In this document: positions 1 through 7,059 of the stretch, one piece after another
Position numbering within the stretch: the stretch's first letter is position 1
How the letters are laid out: each line of letters begins with the position of its first letter
Assembly (NCBI GenBank): GCA_903930395.1
Contig: CAIYYE010000259.1
Span: 1 to 8,660, forward strand
Direction: 5' to 3'
Length of the DNA: 8,660 nt
Source: an uncultured beta proteobacterium
GTDB lineage: Bacteria; Pseudomonadota; Gammaproteobacteria; Burkholderiales; Rhodocyclaceae
The notes under the pieces: model-generated
Database searches by the model: none
What the model was told of the DNA's origin: nothing
Seen by the model: the letters and a program-made list of their open reading frames with translations, nothing else
Made by a program: the position numbers and the translations under genes

Positions 1-620
1 GCCATCATCGCCAGTTCGCCCTGACGGCTGCCCGGAAGCATGCCGAAAACCGGATAATCGCGCGGCAGGGCGAGCTTTTCGCGCACGGCCTGCTTGCTGG
101 TCTGGAGCGGAATGATGTCGGCCAGCGGATGCCCGACGTAGGTAACCGGGATATTCGCTTTTTCGTAGAGCGGCGGCTCCATCGGGAAGAGCGCCAGGAC
201 GCGATGGACGGCACGGGCGATTTTCTTGATGCGGCCACCGCGCCAGGCCCAGATCGACGGGCTGACGTAATGGATGGTCTTGACGCCGGCCGACTTGAGG
301 CTGGTTTCCAGGCCGAGGTTGAAATCCGGCGCATCGACACCGATGAAGATATCGGGCTGGATATCGAGCAGGCGCTTCTTGAGCTGGCGGCGAATTCCGG
401 AAATCTCCCGGTAATTCTTGAGGGCATCGACATAGCCCATGACCGAGAGTTTTTCCATCGGCCACCAGGCATCGAAACCGAGGGCTTCCATGCGCGGCCC
501 GCCGATGCCGAAAAACACGGCATCGGGCAAACGCTCTTTCAGGGCGGCAATGAGGTGGCTGGCCAGGAGATCCCCGGAAGGCTCCCCTGCCACCATGGCA
601 ATCCGAACGGCGCGACCCAT
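1..620 (-). CDS. lpxB: Lipid-A-disaccharide synthase LpxB (3' end outside window)
   Basis: This is the N-terminal 206 residues of LpxB, the GT19-family glycosyltransferase. It joins UDP-2,3-diacylglucosamine to lipid X (2,3-diacylglucosamine 1-phosphate) to form the lipid A disaccharide at the inner face of the inner membrane. The reading frame is open to the window edge, so roughly the last 45% of a protein of about 380 residues is missing. My translation begins MGRAVRIAMVAGEPSGD. The family GE-x-SGD loop is at residues 12-17. The GVDAPDFN segment places the essential aspartate at D96 (E. coli D98), and PGSRQGE near residue 199 carries the conserved arginine. The ATG at 620 lies one base after the lpxA stop. 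No strong Shine-Dalgarno sequence is visible (only a distant GCGAGG), so translational coupling to lpxA is likely. Identity is secure. Confidence 0.96.
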   Translation of the reverse strand, partial: MGRAVRIAMVAGEPSGDLLASHLIAALKERLPDAVFFGIGGPRMEALGFDAWWPMEKLSVMGYVDALKNYREISGIRRQLKKRLLDIQPDIFIGVDAPDFNLGLETSLKSAGVKTIHYVSPSIWAWRGGRIKKIARAVHRVLALFPMEPPLYEKANIPVTYVGHPLADIIPLQTSKQAVREKLALPRDYPVFGMLPGSRQGELAMM

Positions 621-621
621 A

Positions 622-1392
622 TCAGCGAATGATGCCTCGCTTGGAAACAGCCAGGAAGTCGACCAGGCGCTGGAGATCCGGCTGGGTCTTGGCGTCCTCG
701 GTCAGCTTGAGCTTGGCTTCTTCGAGCAGCAGCCCGGACTTGTAGAGCGTGCGGTAGGCGCGCTTGAGCGACGTAATCGATTCAGCCGTGAAACCACGGC
801 GTTTCAGACCTTCGACATTGATACCGTAAGGCGTCGCGGTATTGCCGGCCGCCATGAGGTAAGGCGGCACATCCTGCAGGATCACCGTGCTGACGGCGGT
901 CATGACATGGGCGCCAATGCGGCAGAACTGGTGAACCCCGGTAAAACCGCCGAGAATCGCCCAGTCATCAACCACGACATGGCCGGCCAGCGAGGCGTTG
1001 TTGGCGAAAGTCACCTTGTTGCCGACCTGGCAATCGTGCGCGATATGCACGTAGGCCATGATCCAGTTGTCGTCGCCGAGTCGGGTCACCCCGACATCCT
1101 GCACGGTACCCAGATTGAAGGTGCAGAATTCACGGATAACGTTGCGGTCGCCGATTTCCAGGCGCGTCGGTTCGCCAGCGTACTTCTTGTCCTGCGGCAC
1201 TTCACCGAGCGAACAGAACTGGAAAATCCGGTTGTCGCGGCCGATACGGGTATGCCCGCGAATGACGGTATGCGGACCGATAACGGTGTTGTCGCCGATC
1301 TCGACATCGGGACCAATGATCGAATAGGGGCCGATCTCTACATTGGCGCCTATCCTGGCAGCCGGATCGACAATGGCAGTCGGATGGATCAT
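622..1392 (-). CDS. lpxA: Acyl-ACP--UDP-N-acetylglucosamine O-acyltransferase LpxA
   Basis: LpxA catalyses the first step of lipid A synthesis: transfer of an (R)-3-hydroxyacyl chain from acyl carrier protein to the 3-OH of UDP-GlcNAc in the cytoplasm. The 256-residue protein shows the left-handed beta-helix as hexapeptide repeats over about residues 1-180, followed by the helical C-terminal domain containing [10 protein letters not shown] and ending in RGIIR. Catalytic H119 (E. coli H125) sits in HIAHDC; H116, H138 and H154 match the other conserved histidines. The N-terminus is six residues shorter than in E. coli (hand alignment, no further gaps through the ruler region). The acyl-ruler position equivalent to E. 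coli G173 is V167 here, suggesting a shorter acyl chain. The ATG start lies one base after the fabZ stop, with only a weak CGGAA upstream, consistent with coupling. Identity is secure. Confidence 0.98.
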   Translation of the reverse strand: MIHPTAIVDPAARIGANVEIGPYSIIGPDVEIGDNTVIGPHTVIRGHTRIGRDNRIFQFCSLGEVPQDKKYAGEPTRLEIGDRNVIREFCTFNLGTVQDVGVTRLGDDNWIMAYVHIAHDCQVGNKVTFANNASLAGHVVVDDWAILGGFTGVHQFCRIGAHVMTAVSTVILQDVPPYLMAAGNTATPYGINVEGLKRRGFTAESITSLKRAYRTLYKSGLLLEEAKLKLTEDAKTQPDLQRLVDFLAVSKRGIIR

Positions 1393-1393
1393 C

Positions 1394-1828
1394 TTACAGA
1401 TTCCGCTGGGCGCACATCAAACGTGCTTCGGCGGCCAGTTGACCATCGACCCGGGCAACGCCCTTGAATTTCCAGACGCCGCGCATATGGCGCTCGATCT
1501 CGACATGCAGGTGCAACTGGTCACCCGGCATGACCGGCTTCTTGAAACGTGCCTCGTCAATACCGGCAAAGTAGAAAACGGTGTCCGCAGACGGCTTTTC
1601 GGCCATCGACTTGAAGGAGAGAATGCCCGCAGCCTGGGCCAGCGCTTCCATGATCAGCACCCCCGGCATGACCGGATGATGGGGAAAATGGCCCATGAAA
1701 AACGGCTCGTTGATCGTTACATTCTTGTAGGCATGGATCGACTTACCCAGTTCGATCTCGACGATACGGTCGACCAGCAGGAACGGGTAACGATGCGGCA
1801 GGTGCTCCATGATTGCTTGAATATCCAT
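1394..1828 (-). CDS. fabZ: 3-hydroxyacyl-[acyl-carrier-protein] dehydratase FabZ
   Basis: FabZ dehydrates (R)-3-hydroxyacyl-ACP to trans-2-enoyl-ACP in the type II fatty acid elongation cycle in the cytoplasm. The 144-residue protein is of typical family length and has the hot-dog fold signature [20 protein letters not shown], with catalytic H47 and E61 spaced 14 residues apart as in characterised FabZ enzymes. The N-terminal [16 protein letters not shown] segment is also family-typical. It lies between lpxD and lpxA, which use the same 3-hydroxyacyl-ACP substrates for lipid A, so the operon places the competing branches of this pool side by side. The ATG start is supported by an AGAGGG ribosome-binding site 8 bases upstream, which overlaps the end of lpxD. 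Gap to lpxD is 4 bases. Identity is secure. Confidence 0.98.
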   Translation of the reverse strand: MDIQAIMEHLPHRYPFLLVDRIVEIELGKSIHAYKNVTINEPFFMGHFPHHPVMPGVLIMEALAQAAGILSFKSMAEKPSADTVFYFAGIDEARFKKPVMPGDQLHLHVEIERHMRGVWKFKGVARVDGQLAAEARLMCAQRNL

Positions 1829-1832
1829 TTAA

Positions 1833-2879
1833 TCAACCCTCTATGTGTTTTTCTTTAAGTTGTTTCTCAAGTTCAGAAACGCGATCCGCGAGCTTCGAAA
1901 GCCGACGGATATGCGATGCGTTGCGCATCCAGTGCTCATAGCTGTCCAGCGGGAAAACGCTGGCATAGACCCCACCCGGCTCAAGGATGCTGCGCATGAC
2001 AGTCGACCCGCCGGAAATGGTGGTATTGGGGGCCAGGGTCAGATGACCACTGATCATCGTTGCGCCACCCAGGATGCAATGCTCACCCAGCGTGGTGCTG
2101 CCAGCCATGCCGGTACATCCGGCAATCACCGAATACGGTCCGATATTGCAGTTGTGACCGATCATCACCAGATTGTCGATCTTGCATCCATCGCCAACCA
2201 TCGTATCGTCCAGCGCCCCGCGGTCTATGGTCGTGTTGGCACCGATTTCGACATCGTCACCGATAATCACGACACCAACCTGGGGAATCTTGACCCATTC
2301 CTTGCCATCCGGCGCGAAACCAAAGCCGTCGGCACCAATGACCACGCCGGCATGCAGGATCGCCTGCCGGCCTATCCGGCAGCCGTGATAGATGGTCACG
2401 TTGGGATAGAGAACACTCCCCTCGCCGACTACTGCACCGTCACCGATGACACAGCCGGCATGGATGCGGCAGCCTTCGCCGATACTGACATTTTTGCCGA
2501 TGCAGACCTTTGGCCCGACAAAAACCGATGCCGGAATGACCGATTCGGTCACGGCTGTCGAATGTATGCCCGCCGTTTCGACGCTTGCCGGATTGAGCAA
2601 GGTGGCGACCCGGGCATAGTAGGCATAGGGATTGGCCGTAACGATACGCGGCCCGGCAAAGCCATCCGCAGCATCGGGCGCCAGAATCACTGCGGCGGCG
2701 CCGGTCGATTGCAACTGATTGCGGTACTTGCGATTGGCCAGGAAAGCGATGTCGCCCTCGCCGGCCGAGGCCAGCGAGGCCACCTGCGAAATGCGTGTTT
2801 GCCCGTCGCCAAGCACATCGCCGCCCAATTGGGCGGCGATGTCGGCAAGCGTATAAAAAGCCTCACCCAAACCGGTCAT
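1833..2879 (-). CDS. lpxD: UDP-3-O-acylglucosamine N-acyltransferase LpxD
   Basis: LpxD adds the second, N-linked (R)-3-hydroxyacyl chain to UDP-3-O-acylglucosamine, the third lipid A step, in the cytoplasm. The 348-residue protein starts MTGLGEAFYTLADIAAQLGG. An N-terminal uridine-binding domain (about residues 1-100, including GDIAFLANRKY) is followed by many hexapeptide repeats of the left-handed beta-helix (about 105-310) and a short charged C-terminal helix (LADRVSELEKQLKEK). Catalytic histidine H242 (E. coli H239) is in MIGHNCNIG. I chose the ATG at 2879 because it is one base after the skp stop, has GGAAGG 8 bases upstream and gives the family N-terminus. The frame stays open to an alternative start at 2912, but that would overlap skp by 32 bases and add 11 unconserved-looking residues. 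The first codons contain an unusual 28-bp palindrome (separate entry). Confidence 0.97.
   Translation of the reverse strand: MTGLGEAFYTLADIAAQLGGDVLGDGQTRISQVASLASAGEGDIAFLANRKYRNQLQSTGAAAVILAPDAADGFAGPRIVTANPYAYYARVATLLNPASVETAGIHSTAVTESVIPASVFVGPKVCIGKNVSIGEGCRIHAGCVIGDGAVVGEGSVLYPNVTIYHGCRIGRQAILHAGVVIGADGFGFAPDGKEWVKIPQVGVVIIGDDVEIGANTTIDRGALDDTMVGDGCKIDNLVMIGHNCNIGPYSVIAGCTGMAGSTTLGEHCILGGATMISGHLTLAPNTTISGGSTVMRSILEPGGVYASVFPLDSYEHWMRNASHIRRLSKLADRVSELEKQLKEKHIEG
1837..1842 (-). promoter_or_regulatory. Ribosome-binding site of fabZ
   Basis: AGAGGG on the minus strand, 8 bases before the fabZ ATG and inside the last codons of lpxD. It supports the chosen fabZ start and implies that ribosomes finishing lpxD reach the fabZ start region. 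Confidence 0.7.
2815..2842. repeat. Perfect 28-bp palindrome within the lpxD 5' coding region
   Basis: The half-site ACATCGCCGCCCAA (2815-2828) is followed immediately by its exact reverse complement (2829-2842). The flanking bases 2814 and 2843 break the symmetry. The palindrome covers lpxD codons 13-22 (DIAAQLGGDV) and begins 37 bases after the A of the start codon. In mRNA it could fold into a 12-bp, mostly G-C stem with an AAUU loop. Neither strand has a T-run just after it, so it is not an intrinsic terminator. Its role is unknown; it could be a translation-modulating hairpin, an RNase or pause site, a protein-binding site, or a coincidence of codon symmetry (I/D, A/G, A/G, Q/L pairs). 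Confidence 0.9.
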
Positions 2880-2880
2880 G

Positions 2881-3384
2881 TCACTTGCCTTCCGACAGGG
2901 CCTTGATGACACGTTCCGTGATGTCCAGACGGGGGCTGACCCAGACGACGTCCTGAAGGATCAGGTCGTACTTTTCATTCTCGGCAATCTGCTTGATCGC
3001 CTTGTTGGCCTTTTCGATGACCGCGGCGTTCTCTTCGTTCTGACGCAGGTTCAGGTCCTCGCGGAATTCGCGCTGCCGACGCTGGAATTCGCGGGAAACC
3101 TCGCCGAATTCCTTTTCCTTGGTCCGGCGTTCACTTTCCGCCATGGTCACTGAATTCTTTTCGAGGTTTTCCTGCAGGGCCTGCAACTGCTTGGCCATGC
3201 GCTGGAGTTCCTGATCGCGCTTGGAAAACTCGCCTTCCAGCTTCTTGGCTGCCTTCTGGGCTGCCGGCGCGTCACGGAAGATGCGCTGCGTATTGACGTA
3301 ACCCACCTTCAACTCGGCGGCAACCGCACCGGTCACCACCATGGCAGACATCAGGGATGCGAGAACTACGGACTTGATTTTCAA
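2881..3384 (-). CDS. skp: Periplasmic OMP chaperone Skp/OmpH
   Basis: Skp (OmpH) is a trimeric periplasmic chaperone that holds unfolded outer-membrane proteins on their way to the BAM complex. The 167-residue precursor has a Sec signal peptide (positively charged K2 and K4, a hydrophobic core, probable cleavage after A23 in VAA|ELK). The mature N-terminus has the family segment ELKVGYVNTQRIF. A long charged helical coiled-coil region follows (about residues 40-130, rich in K, E, Q, R), forming the tentacles, and a short C-terminal strand region (YDLILQDVVWVSPRLDIT) returns to the body. Length fits the family (E. coli 161). The start is TTG at 3384, chosen because AGGAG lies 7 bases upstream and because the next in-frame ATG (codon 12) would destroy the signal peptide. 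It follows bamA by 15 bases, the widest gap in the window. Confidence 0.95.
   Translation of the reverse strand: MKIKSVVLASLMSAMVVTGAVAAELKVGYVNTQRIFRDAPAAQKAAKKLEGEFSKRDQELQRMAKQLQALQENLEKNSVTMAESERRTKEKEFGEVSREFQRRQREFREDLNLRQNEENAAVIEKANKAIKQIAENEKYDLILQDVVWVSPRLDITERVIKALSEGK
2888..2893 (-). promoter_or_regulatory. Ribosome-binding site of lpxD
   Basis: GGAAGG on the minus strand, 8 bases before the ATG at 2879, inside the last codons of skp. It decides for the 2879 start over the in-frame start at 2912, which lies upstream of this site. Confidence 0.72.
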
Positions 3385-3391
3385 CTTGAAA

Positions 3392-3396
3392 CTCCT
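3392..3396 (-). promoter_or_regulatory. Ribosome-binding site of skp (supports TTG start)
   Basis: AGGAG on the minus strand, 7 bases before the TTG at 3384, in the bamA-skp gap. It is among the best Shine-Dalgarno matches in the window and decides for the non-ATG start. Confidence 0.78.
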
Positions 3397-3399
3397 GAA

Positions 3400-5688
3400 T
3401 TAGAACGTGGTGCCCATCTGGAACTGGAAGGATTCAGAGCGGTCGTCTGCCTGCTTGTTCAGCGGCCGGCCAAAGCTGAATTTTAGCGGACCGATCGGGG
3501 AAATCCACGAAGCTGACAAACCCGTCGAATAACGCAGGCCACCCGCAGCACTCATGCCCTGATCTCCATAGACCTGACCGGCGTCGAAAAACCAGCCCAT
3601 ACGGAAGCTCTTTTCCATGCCCGGAATACCCCAGAGCAGTTCGGCATTGCCGATGACACGGCTGTTTCCGCCAATACGATACTCCGTGCCGGTTGTTGTA
3701 TCACGGGTCAGTGGGCCGAGGCTGGAAGCCTTGTAACCACGGACGGAACCGATACCACCAGCATAGAAATTCTTGAAGAAGGGCAGACCCGAATCGCCAT
3801 AACCAGCTGCGTAGCCGACTTCACCATTCAGCATCAGGGTGAACCTGGGATTGAGCGGAATGAAATGCTGCAGCTGATAGGTCGCCCGGTAATAGGTCAG
3901 ATCGCCACCGGGCAATGCCACTTCCAGCGAAGCCTTCTGGAAAGTGCCACGCGTCGGGAAGAAATAGCTGTCCTTGCCGTCGCTGGCCCAGCTCAGAGTA
4001 AGCGGAACAGAAAGGTTCGTCGCGCCAAATTTATTGACGTAATCGATGTAATAACTGGGGCTGATCCCGGCATAAGTCGTGATGGTCGTCGAATCGACAC
4101 CCAGACCCAGACCAATCGACTCTTTTTCGCCAATCGGGAAGCCAAAGCGCAGGCCACCGCCATATGACGACGAGCTGTAGGCCGCGATGGCCGTCGAGGT
4201 CGTGTTGAACGTGCGCTGATAGAGATCGAAGCCCTGACTGACACCATCCGGCGTGAAATAGGGATTGGTGTAGGAGAAGACGTAGGTTTTGTAGGTCTTG
4301 GCCGAATTGACCTGGATGGACACGTTGTTGCCGCTACCCATGAAATTGTTCTGGGCAATCGAGCCGGACAGGATGATCTTGTCGGTACTCGAGGTGCCGA
4401 CACCCAGCATCAGGTTGCCGGTCGGCTTCTCGGTCACATTGACGTTGACATCGAGCTGGTCGGCCGTACCCGCCACAGCCGGCGTCTCGATGGCGACATC
4501 GCCAAAATAGCCCAGCCGGTCTATGCGTTGCTTCGAATTCGCGACCTTTTCGGCATCGTACCATCCACCTTCCATCTGGCGCATTTCGCGACGAATGACC
4601 TCGTCACGGGTCTTGGTATTGCCCGTCACATTGAGGCGGCGCACATAAACACGCTTGCCGGGATCGACAAAAATGGTGAATGCCACGCGACGCTTGTCCT
4701 TGTCGATTTCCGGCGCGGCATTGACGTTGGCGAAGGCATAGCCTTCCTTGCCGAGGCGGTCGCTGATCGCCTTGGTAGTGTTGTTGAGTTTTTCACGCGA
4801 GAAGACATCGCCCGGCTTGATGGTGACGAGTTTCTTCAACTCGTCTTCGGGAATCATGAATTCACCCGCCATCTTTACCGACGAGACCTGAAAGCGCTCG
4901 CCTTCGACCAGGTTGGCCGTGATGTAAACATCCTGCTTGTCCGGCGAAATGGAAACCTGCGTCGACTCGACGGCGAATTCCAGATAGCCCTGATTCATGT
5001 AGAAGGATTTGATCTTTTCCAGATCGGCCGACAACTTCTGCCGGGAATACTGGTCGTTCTTGGTGTACCAGGTTATCAATCCGGGCGTCGTCAGTTCGAA
5101 CTGGCTGAGCAACTCTTTTTCGGAGAAGGCCTTGGTGCCGACCAGATTGATCTGCTTGATCTTGGCCGCCGCACCTTCTTCGATGTTGAAATTGATGCCG
5201 ACGCGATTGCGCTCGAGCGGCGTCACGGTCGTCGTGATACTGGCGGCATACTTGCCGCGCGTCAGGTACTGGCGCTTGAGTTCCTGCTCGGCTTTTTCAA
5301 GCAGCGCCCGGTCGAAGATGCGACCGTCGGCAATACCGGTTTCCTTGAGCGCCTTGACGATGACGTCCTTGTCGAACTCCTTGAGGCCGACAAAATTGAT
5401 GGTGGCGATGGCCGGTCGTTCCTGGACGACGACGACCATGACGTCCTTTTCGACCTCGATCCGCACATCCTTGAAGAAGCCCGTGGCAAAGAGCGCCTTG
5501 ATCGACTGGGTGGCCTTTTCATCGGTCAGGGTTTCACCGACCTTGACCGGCAGGTAGCCAAAGACCGTACCGGCTTCCGTACGCTGGATACCCTCAACCC
5601 GGATATCCTTGACGGCAAAAGGTTCGAAAGCCAGAGCGGGTGTCGAAAAGATGCCGGCAACCAGGATGGACAACAGGGATTTTTTCAT
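3400..5688 (-). CDS. bamA: Outer membrane protein assembly factor BamA
   Basis: BamA (Omp85/YaeT) is the core of the BAM complex and folds and inserts beta-barrel proteins into the outer membrane. The 762-residue precursor begins with a signal peptide (MKKSLLSILVAGIFSTPALA, cleavage after A20). Five POTRA domains span about residues 21-420, where lipoprotein partners and substrates dock. The 16-strand barrel (bacterial surface antigen/Omp85 domain) begins about residue 425 (GNLMLGVGTSS). The diagnostic loop-6 motif VRGY is at 649-652 within GIGSVRGYKASSLGP. The C-terminus FQFQMGTTF ends in the aromatic residue expected of a beta-signal. The ATG lies 3 bases after the rseP stop without an evident Shine-Dalgarno sequence, so translational coupling is likely. 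Its neighbours fit: the stress protease RseP upstream and the chaperone Skp downstream. Identity is secure. Confidence 0.98.
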   Translation of the reverse strand: MKKSLLSILVAGIFSTPALAFEPFAVKDIRVEGIQRTEAGTVFGYLPVKVGETLTDEKATQSIKALFATGFFKDVRIEVEKDVMVVVVQERPAIATINFVGLKEFDKDVIVKALKETGIADGRIFDRALLEKAEQELKRQYLTRGKYAASITTTVTPLERNRVGINFNIEEGAAAKIKQINLVGTKAFSEKELLSQFELTTPGLITWYTKNDQYSRQKLSADLEKIKSFYMNQGYLEFAVESTQVSISPDKQDVYITANLVEGERFQVSSVKMAGEFMIPEDELKKLVTIKPGDVFSREKLNNTTKAISDRLGKEGYAFANVNAAPEIDKDKRRVAFTIFVDPGKRVYVRRLNVTGNTKTRDEVIRREMRQMEGGWYDAEKVANSKQRIDRLGYFGDVAIETPAVAGTADQLDVNVNVTEKPTGNLMLGVGTSSTDKIILSGSIAQNNFMGSGNNVSIQVNSAKTYKTYVFSYTNPYFTPDGVSQGFDLYQRTFNTTSTAIAAYSSSSYGGGLRFGFPIGEKESIGLGLGVDSTTITTYAGISPSYYIDYVNKFGATNLSVPLTLSWASDGKDSYFFPTRGTFQKASLEVALPGGDLTYYRATYQLQHFIPLNPRFTLMLNGEVGYAAGYGDSGLPFFKNFYAGGIGSVRGYKASSLGPLTRDTTTGTEYRIGGNSRVIGNAELLWGIPGMEKSFRMGWFFDAGQVYGDQGMSAAGGLRYSTGLSASWISPIGPLKFSFGRPLNKQADDRSESFQFQMGTTF

Positions 5689-5691
5689 CGT

Positions 5692-7059
5692 TCAGCCAAT
5701 AAACAGGCGGGTCAGGTCATTAAAAAAGGCGAAAGCCATCAAGGCAAACAAAATGGACATGCCAACCTGCTGTCCAATCTCCATGGCCCGCTCGGAAAGC
5801 GGCCTGCGCCTGACGACTTCGATCATATGATACAACAAATGCCCGCCATCCAGCACCGGTATGGGCAGCAGATTCAACACCCCCAGGCTGATGCTGACGA
5901 GGGCCATGAACTTGAGGTAGTAATCCAGCCCGAGTCGTGCTGACTGCCCGGCGTAGTCGGCAATGGTCACCGGCCCCGACAGATTTTTCCAGGAAACTTC
6001 GCCGGTCAGCATCTTGCCCATCATGACCAGACTGAAGACCGACTTGTCCCAGGTTTCTTCAAGCGCCCGGCCGGCCGCCTCGATGACGCCGTAGCGGATG
6101 AAGGTTTTCACCTCGCGACCAGGCATTGGCCCCTGGGCGACCGCGACGCCGATCTTGCCGACCGTTTGCCCACGCTCCAGCACGGCGTCAGGAACGACGT
6201 CCACCGCCAAGGCCTCGCCTTGACGCTCAATCTCGATCCGGAGAGGTTTGCTCGCCGAATCGCGAATAATCGCGACCAGCTCGTACCACGATGCAATTTC
6301 CTTCCCGGCAATGGCCAGCACGCGGTCGCCAGCCTGCAAGCCGGCCCGTTCACTGACCCCATTGGCCACCACCTTGCCAATCACCGGGGGCATCTCCGGG
6401 CGATAGAAGCGGATGCCGAGACGCTCCAGCGCATCTCCCTCCCAGCCCTGCTCACCGGCGGCGGTCAGGTAGAGTCGGCGGATGGCGATTTCGTCGCGCT
6501 CGTTGACTACTTCAAGCACGACACTTTCGTGATCAACTGCCTTTTGCAGGATCATCCAGCGCAGGTCGTTCCAGGTCGCCACCGGCTCGCCGTCGAGCGA
6601 CCTGACCTGTTCGCCATTGCCAATGGCAGCCATGGCCGCCGGCGTACCACTTGGGGGAACCCCGAGCACAGGCAGCAACTCTTCGCTGCCATGCATGAAA
6701 ACGCCCCAGTAGATCAGGATGGCCAGGGCAAAATTGGCTAGTGGCCCGGCCGCGACGATCACGCTGCGCTTGCCCACACCCTGGCGATTGAAGGCGCGAT
6801 GGACTTCTTCCTCGGCCACCTTGCCCTCGCGCTCGTCGAGCATCTTGACGTAACCGCCGAGCGGAAAAAGGCTGATCGCCCATTCGGTCTTGTCCCGGCC
6901 CAGGCGCTTTTTCCACAGCATGCGACCGAAGCCGACCGAAAAGCGGAGCACTTTGACCCCGCACAGTCGGGCCGCCAGGTAGTGCCCCAATTCATGAAAA
7001 ACGATGAGAACGCCAAGTACGACCAGAAAGGCAGCGAGGTAAAACAGGATGTTATTCAC
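5692..7059 (-). CDS. rseP: Site-2 intramembrane zinc metalloprotease RseP
   Basis: RseP is the inner-membrane S2P protease that, in E. coli, cuts the anti-sigma factor RseA after DegS to release sigma-E. The family also clears remnant signal peptides. The 455-residue protein has the zinc motif HELGH at 22-26 in the first membrane helix and the third ligand, D404, in the C-terminal [11 protein letters not shown] segment. Two PDZ domains lie between: one around residues 115-210 (SLDGEP, D156) and one around 215-300 ([10 protein letters not shown]245). A membrane segment lies between the zinc motif and the PDZ domains ([23 protein letters not shown]), with others near the C-terminus (residues about 375-400 and 430-450). 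The start is GTG at 7059, whose GTGA overlaps the dxr stop by 4 bases, which puts HELGH at the same positions as in E. coli RseP. No RseA or sigma-E gene is in the window, so the local substrate is inferred. Confidence 0.97.
   Translation of the reverse strand: MNNILFYLAAFLVVLGVLIVFHELGHYLAARLCGVKVLRFSVGFGRMLWKKRLGRDKTEWAISLFPLGGYVKMLDEREGKVAEEEVHRAFNRQGVGKRSVIVAAGPLANFALAILIYWGVFMHGSEELLPVLGVPPSGTPAAMAAIGNGEQVRSLDGEPVATWNDLRWMILQKAVDHESVVLEVVNERDEIAIRRLYLTAAGEQGWEGDALERLGIRFYRPEMPPVIGKVVANGVSERAGLQAGDRVLAIAGKEIASWYELVAIIRDSASKPLRIEIERQGEALAVDVVPDAVLERGQTVGKIGVAVAQGPMPGREVKTFIRYGVIEAAGRALEETWDKSVFSLVMMGKMLTGEVSWKNLSGPVTIADYAGQSARLGLDYYLKFMALVSISLGVLNLLPIPVLDGGHLLYHMIEVVRRRPLSERAMEIGQQVGMSILFALMAFAFFNDLTRLFIG

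Noticed and set aside
439..1467. Long plus-strand open frame (342 codons) antisense to lpxA, fabZ and lpxB
   Set aside because: It lies opposite confidently identified genes, has no recognisable domain and no credible ribosome-binding site. Such shadows are common in G+C-rich coding DNA.
2364..2382. Inverted repeat CTGCCGG with a 5-base loop within lpxD
   Set aside because: Arms of 7 bp in G+C-rich repeat-coding sequence are expected by chance. Nothing about the position suggests a function.
1845..2906. Plus-strand open frame of 353 codons covering lpxD almost end to end in antisense
   Set aside because: The translation is low-complexity and mirrors the hexapeptide-repeat codons of lpxD. 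It has no family features, so it is a shadow frame.
5721..5736. Terminator-like GGC-TTTC-GCC followed by six T on the minus strand, near the end of rseP
   Set aside because: The stem is only 3 bp with no extension and lies inside rseP coding sequence just before essential bamA. It is far too weak for an intrinsic terminator.
5689..5800. Possible sigma-E promoter ahead of bamA, or ahead of skp, by analogy with E. coli
   Set aside because: I looked for GGAACTT-like and GTCTAA-like elements at suitable spacing on the minus strand and saw no convincing pair. Internal promoters may exist but I cannot support one from sequence.
5822..5831. 10-bp palindrome ATCATATGAT in rseP
   Set aside because: It is short, inside coding sequence, and common by chance in a window this size.
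4528..5943. Plus-strand open frame of 471 codons antisense to bamA and the end of rseP
   Set aside because: It is the longest antisense frame but has no recognisable motif and spans the boundary of two genes on the other strand. It reflects codon composition and is not a gene.
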